From NCBI RefSeq assembly GCF_052324685.1, contig NC_135212.1, positions 1,661,501-1,725,500 on the forward strand: 64,000 nt of DNA, given 5' to 3'. The translations under genes were made by a program, and so were the position numbers. Origin of the DNA: Brachyhypopomus gauderio (taxonomy: Eukaryota > Chordata > Actinopteri > Gymnotiformes > Hypopomidae). Of this stretch, positions 56,201 through 64,000 are shown in pieces; position 1 is the first letter of the stretch; every line of letters starts with the position of its first letter. The notes beneath the pieces are model-generated. The model was given only the letters and a program-made list of their open reading frames with translations. It searched no databases and had not been told where the DNA came from.

Positions 56201-57257
56201 ACTGGACCATACTCGTTCACAGTATGACTGGACCATACTCGTTCACAGTATGATTGGATGGTTTTTCCATTACATATGTTTCATGAATCAGGCCTGTCCT
56301 GTCATCCGTAAATATTTGTTGGAACTTTGGTGACAATGTTGTCATGAATTCACATGTCATTAAAAATTCTATATACTTTTGCAAGGCTTCATAATGGTCA
56401 GTCAGAAAAAGTCTTTAATGCAAGTTATTACCAAACGCCAGTGGTTAGCCGGCCTCTCCCCACATGACCGTGAACATCTGGTTCTGCAGGAAGGAGAGCA
56501 TGCAGTCGCACCGTGGCAGCTCCACGCCCACAGCCGAGCTGTGCACCCAGGAGGAGACGCTGCTGGGGGACATCCTGGACCTGAGCCTGGACGCGTCCCG
56601 CTCGGGCTACGAGGCCGACCAGGAGAGTGAAGGGGAGAAGGACCCCGAGAGTGAGTGAACCAGTCACTTTTGATACACGTTCGACAGTTCGGTGTTCTCC
56701 ATTCAGCTCTCGCTTGCATTTCTCCGCGAGGCCCGTGGGTTTTTGTCCCGGTGTGAAACGTTTCGTCTGCTTCCGCAGCGTCGGTGTTGCCGATACAGCT
56801 GCAGTTTTCCACGGAGGACGCTGGCGGGCGAGTCCACTGTCTCGCGATTTCCAGTGACGACGACGACGATAGCGCTTGTGGGGCCGAGGAGACTTCAGGG
56901 GGCAGCAGTCGCAGCCGGCCCTGGTCCCGCCAGCCTTCCTCCTCCCCCTCCTCCTCCTCATCCAGGCGCCCGCTCCGCATTGAACTCCACAGTTCCGGGT
57001 ACTCGTCGGTCCAGAGCAGCAGCCCCGCCACGTCGGTCCTGGTTCCCTGCTCCCTCTCCTCGTTCGGCCAGTCCTCGCCCTCCGCCTCGCCCGGCTTCCG
57101 CCTGCTGGTGCCCATGCAACGACCCGACGGCACCGCCCACAGGCAGGTGAAGAGGAAGAACACCGCCGCCCACAGCGGCGGAGAGGTGGAGGTGGAGACT
57201 GAGATGGCAGAGATGGAGGAGGGAGAGGATACGGGCGCACCACCCCTCAGTCCGTGA
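42637..57257 (+). CDS. ccnf: Cyclin F, F-box protein (17 exons, 770 aa)
   Basis: Cyclin F is the substrate receptor of an SCF ubiquitin ligase that degrades cell-cycle proteins in G2. Exons: 42637-42649, 43637-43746, 43948-44054, 44148-44215, 44434-44630, 44839-44892, 45193-45297, 45383-45460, 45949-46100, 48086-48250, 49669-49792, 50298-50478, 52986-53073, 55524-55623, 55814-55944, 56490-56650, 56779-57257; they sum to 2313 nt in one frame. The F-box lies at residues ~16-58 (LLSLPEEVLLCVLHCLSPQD). A Sel1-like helical region (AAVKLGIAYLYNEG) follows. The cyclin box starts near residue 290 (MRYILVDWLVEV) and contains IREAVWLTDNTYQYEDL. The C terminus is Ser/Asp/Glu-rich and PEST-like, with SGYEADQESEGEK. 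The donor of exon 9 was hit by a hAT insertion, and exon 15 uses a weak donor (GTTTTT). Introns are full of transposons and minisatellites. Confidence 0.95.
43421..43624. repeat. 30-bp minisatellite in ccnf intron 1
   Basis: Nearly seven copies of a 30-bp unit (TTAATGAATTGATATTCCTC plus CTTAAAACTG) end just before the exon 2 acceptor. Because the unit is divisible by three it leaves an open frame with a ten-residue repeat, which is not a gene. The pyrimidine-rich end of the last unit forms part of the acceptor region. Confidence 0.95.
45152..45189. repeat. (GT)n microsatellite abutting the ccnf exon 7 acceptor
   Basis: A 38-bp GT run leads straight into GGCAG, the exon 7 acceptor, with no separate pyrimidine tract. 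Confidence 0.95.
46461..47036. repeat. 28-bp minisatellite inside the hAT element
   Basis: About 20 copies of a 28-bp unit built from CATTTACCACTACATTTACC and AGATCGTA repeat with very few changes; some units are truncated to CATTTACCAGATCGTA. None of the three phases has a stop on the plus strand, so a 229-residue open frame with a 28-residue period crosses it. This is an artefact. Confidence 0.95.
47552..47817. mobile_element. Palindromic inner element nested in the hAT insertion
   Basis: The ends are inverted copies over at least 27 bp (left end TTACGGAGCCCGTAAGGTGA, continuing CATCATG), and the match extends inward to an ACGCGTGGCCAC block after a poly-A stretch. The segment is about 266 bp, flanked by TATT on both sides. 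This looks like a MITE that jumped into, or was carried by, the larger hAT element. Confidence 0.65.
48310..49453 (-). mobile_element. hAT element 1 with BED-finger transposase remnant, ccnf intron 10
   Basis: The ends read TAGGGGTGGGCGATATGG and, inverted, TTAGGGGTGTGCGATATG-like. The exact 8-bp duplication ACTCCACA lies at 48302-48309 and 49454-49461. On the minus strand, 48995-49230 encodes pieces of a BED-type zinc finger (a Cys-containing segment, then DASTTNLFSYLRRRHLKEYA) with at least one frame break. The N-terminal start resembles MAES... of ZBED/hAT transposases. The catalytic domain is missing, so the copy is non-autonomous. Confidence 0.87.
50241..50290. repeat. (GT)n microsatellite abutting the ccnf exon 12 acceptor
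   Basis: About 50 bp of GT ends in GCACTCCAG, the exon 12 acceptor. Confidence 0.95.
50931..50995. mobile_element. Fragment of a hAT-type MITE terminus
   Basis: The sequence TTAGGGCTGTCAATTTTTTA followed by a GATTAATC-containing stretch matches the characteristic TAGGGCTGTCAA...ATTAATC end of a widespread hAT-type family. Only one end is recognisable, so it is a fragment. Confidence 0.5.
51402..52790 (-). mobile_element. 3' part of an L2/CR1-clade LINE with intact tail
   Basis: On the minus strand 52114-52767 is an uninterrupted 217-residue frame encoding the C-terminal part of a non-LTR reverse transcriptase. It contains SLGVTLDDQLSF, a VISRLDYCNSLLAGLP segment, LQLIQNAAARL and LHWLPVAARIQFK, all typical of fish L2/CR1-clade elements. 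The element ends near 51402 in the common fish LINE tail (GTCGCTCTGGATAAGAGCG) followed by ATGTAAATG repeats. It is 5'-truncated, and another element (51615-52011) has inserted between the frame and the tail. Confidence 0.85.
51615..52011. mobile_element. Short hAT-like non-autonomous element nested in the LINE
   Basis: The 397-bp segment has inverted ends CAGGGTACCCGCGG (left) and CAGGGTATCTGCAC (right, inverted), and both ends continue into TTAAAA-rich arms. Flanking AATACC repeats are short and do not give a clean 8-bp duplication, so the exact borders are uncertain. It contains a poly-C run at 51877-51892. Confidence 0.6.
53183..54401. mobile_element. hAT element 2, ccnf intron 13
   Basis: The 1219-bp element begins TAGGGTTGCAGTGGTAAC and ends with the inverse GTTGCAACCCTA. 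The exact 8-bp duplication CGTGGGAC lies at 53175-53182 and 54402-54409. Both ends carry ACCGTG/CACGGT-rich subterminal motifs. A short frame starting MAESASDL near 53350 resembles the N terminus of ZBED-type hAT transposases but stops within about 30 residues. Positions 53619-53848 are nearly identical to parts of hAT element 1, although the termini differ. Confidence 0.87.
56075..56255. repeat. 26-bp minisatellite in ccnf intron 15
   Basis: About seven copies of CCATACTCGTTCACAGTATG plus ACTGGA lie in tandem. Each unit contains an imperfect palindrome (CATACT...AGTATG), so single strands can form hairpins. The array lies 130 bp downstream of the weak exon 15 donor. Confidence 0.95.
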
Positions 57258-58590
57258 GCACGGCCCACACTCCCACTGGGCCCTTCACATCACGGCCACC
57301 GTGTCTCTTGGCACTTTTTTTCCCCCTCAGGTGCTGAACCCCAGTCTGATAAACGGGCAAAAGTGGTCCGTGCCCATATATCAGATCACCCGCTGTGAGC
57401 TTTAAAAGAATTTTGGCCTCCAAAATGCAGATGTGAAAATGACAATTAGCATTTCACGAGGCTGCTAATGCCACCGGTGTATTTCATTCCCCGGCGTGTG
57501 TCTGATGTTCTGTTGAGAAGGAGAAGGACGAACCGATGGTGATCGTATCCTTCACTCCTCATGTTGTGCCATGTGGAATTTCTCCATTTCTCAATGACCA
57601 AACCACTGGAGTTCCTGCGGAACATCTCCTACGTCTGCACGTCTGTCTGAGACCTTTGCCAAATGTTCGTCCCACATCTCACCCAACAGAGAAACTCAAA
57701 GACTATTAAAAAAAAATTGTTTCTGTATATTTTATACATTTTATATATATGTATGTCCTGTTACAGAGCGAGCCTGTCGTATGTGGAATGGTTTCGTGCT
57801 TTGGCAGTATGCGCTCAGCCAAAACTCAACTGACTGATTTCACTCTGTTCAGGGGCACTGATCTATTTTTCTTTGGGAGACTTGAATATCTTGAAGAATA
57901 ATTTATACCCTATTCTTGTATGTTTATACACAGTGTGCTTTTGTATGCTTCCTTGTACATTGTGTACTGTGCCAAACCCTGAGGTACGTTTCTTAGGGGG
58001 GGGGAAAGTTACCACTGCCTGTCTTTACACTCAAGCATGGTTGAATGTTTCAACTGATCAACAACATGCTAACAATATTTGTACTGTACCATTTAATACA
58101 CAATACCGTACTGATTGTGACGCCATTGATTCAGCCTTCAATAATGAAGAGTGAATAATTGACCTGTTTGTAATTTTCCGCTGAGAATTCCCAGTGGTGT
58201 TGCAGCATGCTGGCTTTAATGTGTGATGTCGAACTTTTTTTAATATAACCTCGACCGAAACGAAGCACTTTTTCCCTTTTACCAGTGCTGGAAGGCAGCA
58301 CTTTTAAACGGGTGGGTGATGTCTTTAGTGACGTTTGCTTGAACAATCAACCACAAGTTATTCAGTGTTCTACAGGTATAATCGTACCTGCTTTTGGGCA
58401 ACGGAAGTCGACACGGAGCATTAAATTATTACTTGATGGGTCTTGTCAGTACTGTAACTTCATCAAGGGCTGTGACTTTTTTGTTTACCTGTTTATGTAC
58501 ATATGTAAATGTATGAAGCTGTGAAAAGCCACTACTTGAAAGAGTTGTTTTTGTACTAAAAAATAAAATACAAAAATACTGCAGTAACTA
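57258..58590 (+). other. ccnf 3' UTR
   Basis: About 1.3 kb of AT-rich sequence between the ccnf stop codon and a poly(A) signal AATAAA at 58562-58567. It contains a TGTATATTTTATA-type AU-rich stretch near 57725. No coding features were seen. The 3' end lies only about 240 bp before the abca3 promoter motifs. Confidence 0.65.
58562..58567 (+). terminator. Poly(A) signal AATAAA for ccnf
   Basis: AATAAA in an A-rich context, followed by T/GT-containing sequence, in the expected position before the abca3 promoter. Confidence 0.6.
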
Positions 58591-58832
58591 ACTGGTTCGT
58601 GTGCAGCAGTTTGGATTCCTCCAGTTCATCTCTGAATTATATTCCTGTTTTTAGTCCTGTACTGGGTTTTAGAATTGTCAACACCTCATTTGGTTTTACT
58701 AATTTCACTACTTATTCAGTACACGACCCTTCGACTACGACCTTCTACATCTTTGATACTTGCACCGTCCCATTAATACCACATTAATACCACAGTGTAG
58801 ATCCCAGTGTGACGTGTAAGGGCTCCGTGAAG

Positions 58833-59127
58833 TCTCGCGAGATAAACGCCTCCCGGTTATCAGCGTTATGATGGGGGCGGTCACGTGATGGCTCGGCGTC
58901 ACGTGACCGTGTTTGTTGACGGCCGTGTTCGCTTCACCGTCCGGACTGCGCGGCGGCGCCTCAATGTCACCGCTCCGTGCGTGAGAGTCCGACACCACTC
59001 ACGGGTCGGTACCGGTACCGGGCCGCCACAACCACTCTCCGCGTGATTTAAGCCGAGGTTCGCTTCTTCACGTCTTGGTCCGAAACGGAAGGATTCTGAT
59101 GAAGTTGGAGGAGGTTCGGTGTGAAGG
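58833..59127 (+). promoter_or_regulatory. abca3 promoter and untranslated first exon
   Basis: This CpG-rich stretch contains TCTCGCGAGA (58833-58842), then GTCACGTGAT (58880-58889) and the perfect palindrome GTCACGTGAC (58898-58907), with centres 18 bp apart. The latter two fit the CLEAR/E-box bound by TFEB and USF-type factors. A candidate untranslated exon ends at about 59127 with the donor GTAAAG, ahead of the coding exon at 60947, whose own acceptor lies at about 60922. Confidence 0.6.
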
Positions 59128-59459
59128 TAAAGGTCCGGGCGGGTCCGGGCGGGTCGTTCTTGAGTAAATGACGTTTAAACGGGTTTATGTGGGTAGATGT
59201 GCTGATTCTGTACCGCGTGTGATAAACGCACTGACGGACGGGCCGCTGGTCCAGGCCCGTGAATGTCCTGAATTAGTCTCAGTACAGACGGTGCGGTGTC
59301 CATCACTAAAGTACGGACATAACTGGACAGATGTGAAGAACATCTACATAAACCATCTAATCACTTCATATTCTCACTAGTCCTCAACGCGCCTTTCTAC
59401 ATATAGAAATTATTCTATATGTATATATCTATTCTACATATTTCTACATATACATACAT

Positions 59460-59478
59460 ATATATACATACATACATG

Positions 59479-59520
<42 letters not shown>

Positions 59521-59680
59521 TTAACTGTGTGTGTGTGTGTATAATACACGTCTTAACTGTGTGTGTGTGTGTGTGTGAGTGTGTGTGTGTGTGTATAATA
59601 CACGTCTTAACTGTGCGTGTGTGTGTGTGTGTATATAATACACGTCTTAACTGTGTGTGTGCGTGTGCATGCTAACCAGC
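59460..59680. repeat. (CA)n tract and GT-rich VNTR in abca3 intron 1
   Basis: A (CA)n run at 59484-59517 is followed by about four copies of a variable-length unit made of ATAATACACGTCTTAACTGT and a GT run. Confidence 0.9.
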
Positions 59681-60946
59681 CATCTTCTTAGACACACCAC
59701 CCTTGTACATACACTCACACCTATGTTCTAAGTTTATTTTCTGGGTGTATACAGTCTGTAGCCCATACAGTGCACTGCCGTCCTCTGCTGCTGAATATCT
59801 GATACATAAATGTTTCAGCTACATTTATGATTTTCACTACTTCATCGTTGCCTTCCTTTCACCATTATTAATATAAAGTGGCCTGTTTTCACTTCACACA
59901 GTTTCCCATAATGTTCATCCATAAATTGCTATTACCTTTACAGTTTTGGCTCAAGCTAGATTTGCTATATTTTGCTTAGGTGATTATTTTGATTCAATCC
60001 ACTAAACAATGACCTAATAACTAATGGTCAAATTGGGCCTCAGAAACCTTAAAGACACAATTGTTTTGAAATTTAAGCCTGTTCATGAACAGCATCGGCA
60101 CAAACCTCACATTTATGTTTATGGTTATTAACACTTGTTGACGTCTCTTCCAGTTCTACAGTATTGGCTTTTGAGGCAAATATTTAACAAAAGCATAACA
60201 GACAAATTCATGGCCACTACCAACTGCTCTGACGTCAGTCTATAAGCAGTCATGTCTGTGCTGACTGTGCAGTCTTGCGATGCAAAGCCTTTACGCAATG
60301 TAGCCTGCACTCTGCGATTATCTACCAGAGACTCACTGGATATTACTTACACTGGGAACCAACAAAGACACTAGCATGTGAATGGAATAGCAGCGGGTTG
60401 TGCGTTGGTACGAGTATGTCCGCGTTAATGTAGAAAGGGCTTTTCAGACAGAGGTTCCTCATCAGCTGCACACTGTGCTTCTGTACTTACAGGGGTGGGG
60501 GTAAAAATAAGCACACTTACACTCAGGCTTTTATTCAAGGGCAGGTAAGTGCACAATAAGTGCAGATTTAGTCAGTTTTATTGCATGCTGTGAATATTCT
60601 GAACTGCTTTCAGACGTTCCTCTTTACTGACAAATAGCAGACATGTGTACTTTGCAGTCTGTTTTTTTTTTTGTACAGCCTTAGATAATGTATATGATTA
60701 ACCGAATATGAAATATTTGGAAAATTAATATTGCCAAAAATAAAATACCACAGAGAATGCTCAGAGAAGTTCTTCAGCTGCATGTAAATGTGTGTTGTCT
60801 CCAACAGTGCTCCCAGCGCGGCTCAGTGATGTGAAATGGAATGACTTTGCTGATGTGTTGAAAGGACGTGGGGAAGACAGACCTCAGTGACGCTGCTAAC
60901 TGTATTCTCCTTCTCTTTTTAGGTTGTGAAGTTGTAGTCATCTAAA

Positions 60947-63428
60947 ATGGCTGTGTTGCGACAGTTTGGATTACTTCTCTGGAAGAACTACCTTCAGCAA
61001 GTGGGTGCCCTCTTCCTTTTTAAAACGTAAAAAGTGTAATGTCAGGCTTTGCCGGAGATGTACAGACTCTTAAAGCTACAGTCGGGTTTTTGTGAATGAA
61101 TCCCTGCTCAGATCAGACCAGTTCTTCATGTTTCTAGCTGTACGTCAACTGTGCACTGGTACTGGTGCTCATTGTAGAGTTGCTATCAGTCATTTATTTA
61201 ATGAGACCTGAATCTATTCTCCTACGGTTTCTTTGGGCCTGTGGGCATCTGGACGTAGTTCTCCCAGTGGGCTGTTTCATTTACACAACTCGTAAACACT
61301 AAACGCACATGTTTATAGACACCGATAGGGTGCTGTTGACCACATTTGAACAATACCTATGTCCTGGGACTCCACTCAAAAAGAATAGACATTAAAAATG
61401 AATGAAGAGGATAAACATTTTGATAAAGAATGATCTCTTTGCAAAACACATACATACATCACAAACAGCTCCTGTTATGGACATACCAAATCTAAACACA
61501 GGCAGTCAAAGATGGTGGTGATGGAGCCTGTTGCTTGTTGGACACAAATCTGTTTAATCCACCGACGGTGTTATAGGGAGGCAGGTAAAGGACAGCTCAG
61601 CTTGTAGGGGAGAAAAGAGGATTTGTGCAGTCAAACAACAGCTTTTAAGAGCTCAGCCCTTTAACACCCCTGAAACATTTGGCAGTGGTCTCTCTCGGTT
61701 TGTTATCCACTGAAGCACTTGCAGTATGCTGAAGTGTGTGTATATTAAGCTTACACTGTAATGGTGTGACATAGCAAAATACTTCTGTAAGGACTCTTAC
61801 AGTGAAACACTGTGTGTCCTGGTTCTGTATATCAGAAACATTGAGAAGGGTGGGACTGTAGGTCTCATGAATGTGTTGTCTAAACGTTTGCTTTATGTTG
61901 GCTTTGTAAAAGACGTGTGTGGCGTATGAGTGAGTGTTCTACTGAAGATAGGCCATAGGTAATGTCCTATATATATATGTGTGTGTGTGTGTGTTCTACT
62001 TAAATATATGTTGTGTTCTTAATAATTTTCTTAGTCAGTATATTGTCTCAGCTATATGACCATAAAATCATTTCTACCGCAGAGCTGGTAGAACCGGGTT
62101 TTTATCGTGAGTCGCCCCCTGTTTATTTCTGAATTTTAAGGTACAATCAATAAATGAGTCACAGAATCCTCCCGCACACCTCCACCCACCAGGCTGCATC
62201 TCCGCACGGAGGCTCGGCCTCCACACACTCCTCGTCCGCTCCGTCGGTGAGCGAGTCCCGTAGTGGCGTGAGTGGACCGGTCGTCCCGGTTCAGCGAGAA
62301 GGCTTGTTCCTCCGGGCTCCTGCTGCTGCAGCTGTGGTTGCTAGGAGACCCAGCCCAGTGGAAGGAAGCCAGGAAGCCCAGGAGTTTAATGGCATTGTGG
62401 GTAATGTGAGTGTGAGGTGCCCTCTGTTAGACGACGCGAAAGAAAGAAAAAACGATTTGTAGTTTGAAATGTCAGCATGTGAAATTAATAAGGTCATGTG
62501 AGGAGTTTATTTCTATGGAGGCATTCCATGGTATAACCTGTTGGAAGCAAACGTGTCTAATGAAATGCTGCTGGTGGTGATGAATGTATGTTTTGTGTAA
62601 CGGAAGTGGCCTTTTTACATAATGTTCGTTTTCATAACGCAGCTCAACCTGAAAAGAAACGTGAGCTTCTTAAAATCGTCTAACATAATGTGATCAGAAT
62701 GCGCCTCAGAAGTGACGTATATAGACATGGCTGTGTACCAACTCTGACCGTGACTTAGCTCGACCAATCATGCTGCTGCACTCCCAGCATGTCGGGGTTG
62801 TTCATATAGGTCAAACTGTACTCATGGATATTGCCAGAAAAGCCATAATATAACTATATTTTAGTGATCCATGACCTACCCTGGTACTGGATGTAGGTCC
62901 ATTTATTTTATACACTTGGAGGTAAGATTGCAGTTATGTTCAGGATCACCCTCTGAGATCTTTACCACCTTCCTTAAAGGCAAACAGTATATAGCTGAAC
63001 TTTTCCAAACAGCCAGTAGCTCACAGAAAGGAGCAAAGCGCTGCAGACTCGTGCAGGTTGTCTGAAGCCGTGATGCTGACTTCTTCCTCCTGCTCCTACA
63101 TCACACCAGCGCAGCACACGTCTCCTCCTCCGTCTGGCCACGCCCTCATGTCTCATTTCCCTTCGTCCGCAGAAGCGTCAGATCCTGGTGACGCTGGTGG
63201 AGATCACCCTGCCCCTCCTCTTCTCGGCCGTCCTCATCGTGCTGCGCCAGAAGGTGACCTTCACCAACTACCCCAACGCCACGCGCTATGGCAGCTTCTC
63301 CCTGGACATGCCCCCGCCCCACCTCCCCATGGGACTGCATCTGGCCTACGTCCCGGCCAACTCCAGCGCCGTCCGGCAGGTGGCGGAGGACGTCCAGCGC
63401 ACTCTGACCTGGGGCTTCATCGGCGCCG
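60947..63428 (+). CDS. abca3: ATP-binding cassette transporter A3, N-terminal part (first two coding exons)
   Basis: ABCA3 is a lipid flippase of lysosome-related organelles; in mammals it loads phospholipid into lamellar bodies. Exon 60947-61000 encodes the start MAVLRQFGLLLWKNYLQQ, and exon 63173-63428 continues KRQILVTLVEITLPLLFSAVLIVLRQ, the first transmembrane helix, into the first lumenal/exocytoplasmic domain with an N-glycosylation-type NAT (YPNATRYG). The MAVLRQ..LLLWKNY start is characteristic of ABCA3 within the ABCA family. The second exon ends in phase 1 at a GTAAGG donor. The remaining exons, including both nucleotide-binding domains, lie beyond the window. Position next to ccnf agrees with known vertebrate gene order. 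Which teleost abca3 copy this is cannot be decided. Confidence 0.9.
61001..63172. other. abca3 intron
   Basis: No exon is recognised between the two abca3 coding exons. A GC-rich 102-codon open frame at 62154-62462 resembles no family I know and is probably non-coding. Short AT and GT runs lie near 61970-61992. Confidence 0.55.
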
Positions 63429-64000
63429 GTAAGGCCAGGGCAGAGAGCGCCTGGGGGCAGATCACGGAGAACCCAGTCTGGGCCACGGTTTGGTTCTGTC
63501 TCTGTCGCTGACACGTCTAGGCCAGGTCGGCATAGGTTGGGTGTATGCCATGTAAGGTTCTTCTAGAAGTGGTGAACCCAATTTTGATCTTTTTAACAAC
63601 GTTATCATTCGCTGGGATGACCAGGAGAATTATGCTTTACTCCCAAAACCAAAAGTGCATATGTGAGTATTGTGCTGTGCTGATCCTGAGAGCTCGTGTT
63701 CTGATGGTTCTGACTCTTCGAAGGTTTGACAGTTTTGCTGCTGTGTGACATCATGAATAACGGCTGCGTGGTGCTGATCCATTGCTTGGCTGGACTTTAC
63801 GCCCCAGCTATATCCCTGTTTGCCTAGACACTCAGCGTGATCAGCCCAGAACAGCAATGCGCTGCAAAAACAAAAGACTTCTGTAATTCTTTAGGTTACT
63901 TATTGTTTGAGCTCCTGTAAAAGGCAGAAGATAATGGAGCCTGGAGACATGGAGACTCAGGCAGCGTGTGTGTGTCCCCTGCACTGCATGGACGTTGCAG
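63429..64000. other. Start of the next abca3 intron
   Basis: Sequence downstream of the exon ending at 63428. No further abca3 exon or other feature was recognised before the window ends. Confidence 0.5.

Noticed and set aside
56402-57268. Long antisense open frames (288 and 271 residues) opposite the last ccnf exons
   Set aside because: They mirror GC-rich coding exons 16-17 of ccnf and span its intron; no family resemblance.
62154-62462. 102-residue open frame in the abca3 intron
   Set aside because: GC-rich, Ala/Ser/Pro-rich, no recognisable family or splice context; kept only as a note on the intron.
1-64000. tRNA, rRNA or snRNA genes
   Set aside because: I looked for cloverleaf-like A/B-box pairs and known snRNA segments while reading and recognised none; a covariance-model scan would be needed to be sure.

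Overview
The window is vertebrate nuclear DNA, almost certainly from a teleost fish. The evidence is long introns with GT-AG splice sites, CpG-rich housekeeping-type promoters, very dense (CA/GT)n microsatellites and minisatellites, and fish-type transposons (Ty3/gypsy, PIF/Harbinger, hAT, L2-clade LINE). The order tedc2 - (tmem100-like) - ccnf - abca3 matches the TEDC2/CCNF/ABCA3 neighbourhood I know from human 16p13.3. The exact species cannot be read from the window; an ostariophysan is only a guess from repeat style.

Layout. 1-3954 is a minus-strand Ty3/gypsy retrotransposon cut by the window edge, with its 5' LTR at the right. 4127-4916 is a decayed Harbinger element. 7123-8843 (-) is hmox2 (5 coding exons, 318 aa), with a probable untranslated first exon near 10.1 kb. 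10711-23999 (-) is cfap70 (26 exons, 1083 aa), a ciliary TPR protein. 24363-28176 (+) is tedc2 (9 exons, 482 aa). 32744-33130 (+) is a single-exon TMEM100-like gene (128 aa). 33131-42300 holds no recognisable gene. 42637-57257 (+) is ccnf, cyclin F (17 exons, 770 aa). 60947 to the window end (+) is the start of abca3. For hmox2, cfap70, tedc2 and ccnf I joined exons by hand; each model keeps one open frame with a length divisible by three, which supports the boundaries.

How the genes relate. cfap70 and tedc2 lie head to head, 363 bp between start codons, and the gap holds a sequence fitting the RFX X-box exactly. That suits a shared promoter for an axonemal protein and a centriolar tubulin-complex protein. 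ccnf is a G2/M cyclin with CCAAT boxes and a CHR-like hexamer upstream. abca3 encodes a lysosome-related-organelle lipid transporter and starts at a promoter with two CLEAR/E-box palindromes. hmox2 is an independent haem-degradation gene.

Most striking observations. (1) An 1887-bp hAT-type element with perfect 13-bp terminal repeats and an 8-bp target duplication sits exactly on the ccnf exon 9 splice donor. The duplication rebuilt the GT while the element supplies the rest of the donor. (2) Two further hAT elements in ccnf introns have unrelated termini but share an internal core. (3) A cfap70 intron holds pieces of that gene's own TPR exon 22 in both orientations, next to a duplicated splice donor. 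(4) Long (TG)n tracts abut 3' splice sites of five exons in three genes. No CRISPR array, bacterial operon or RNA gene was seen.
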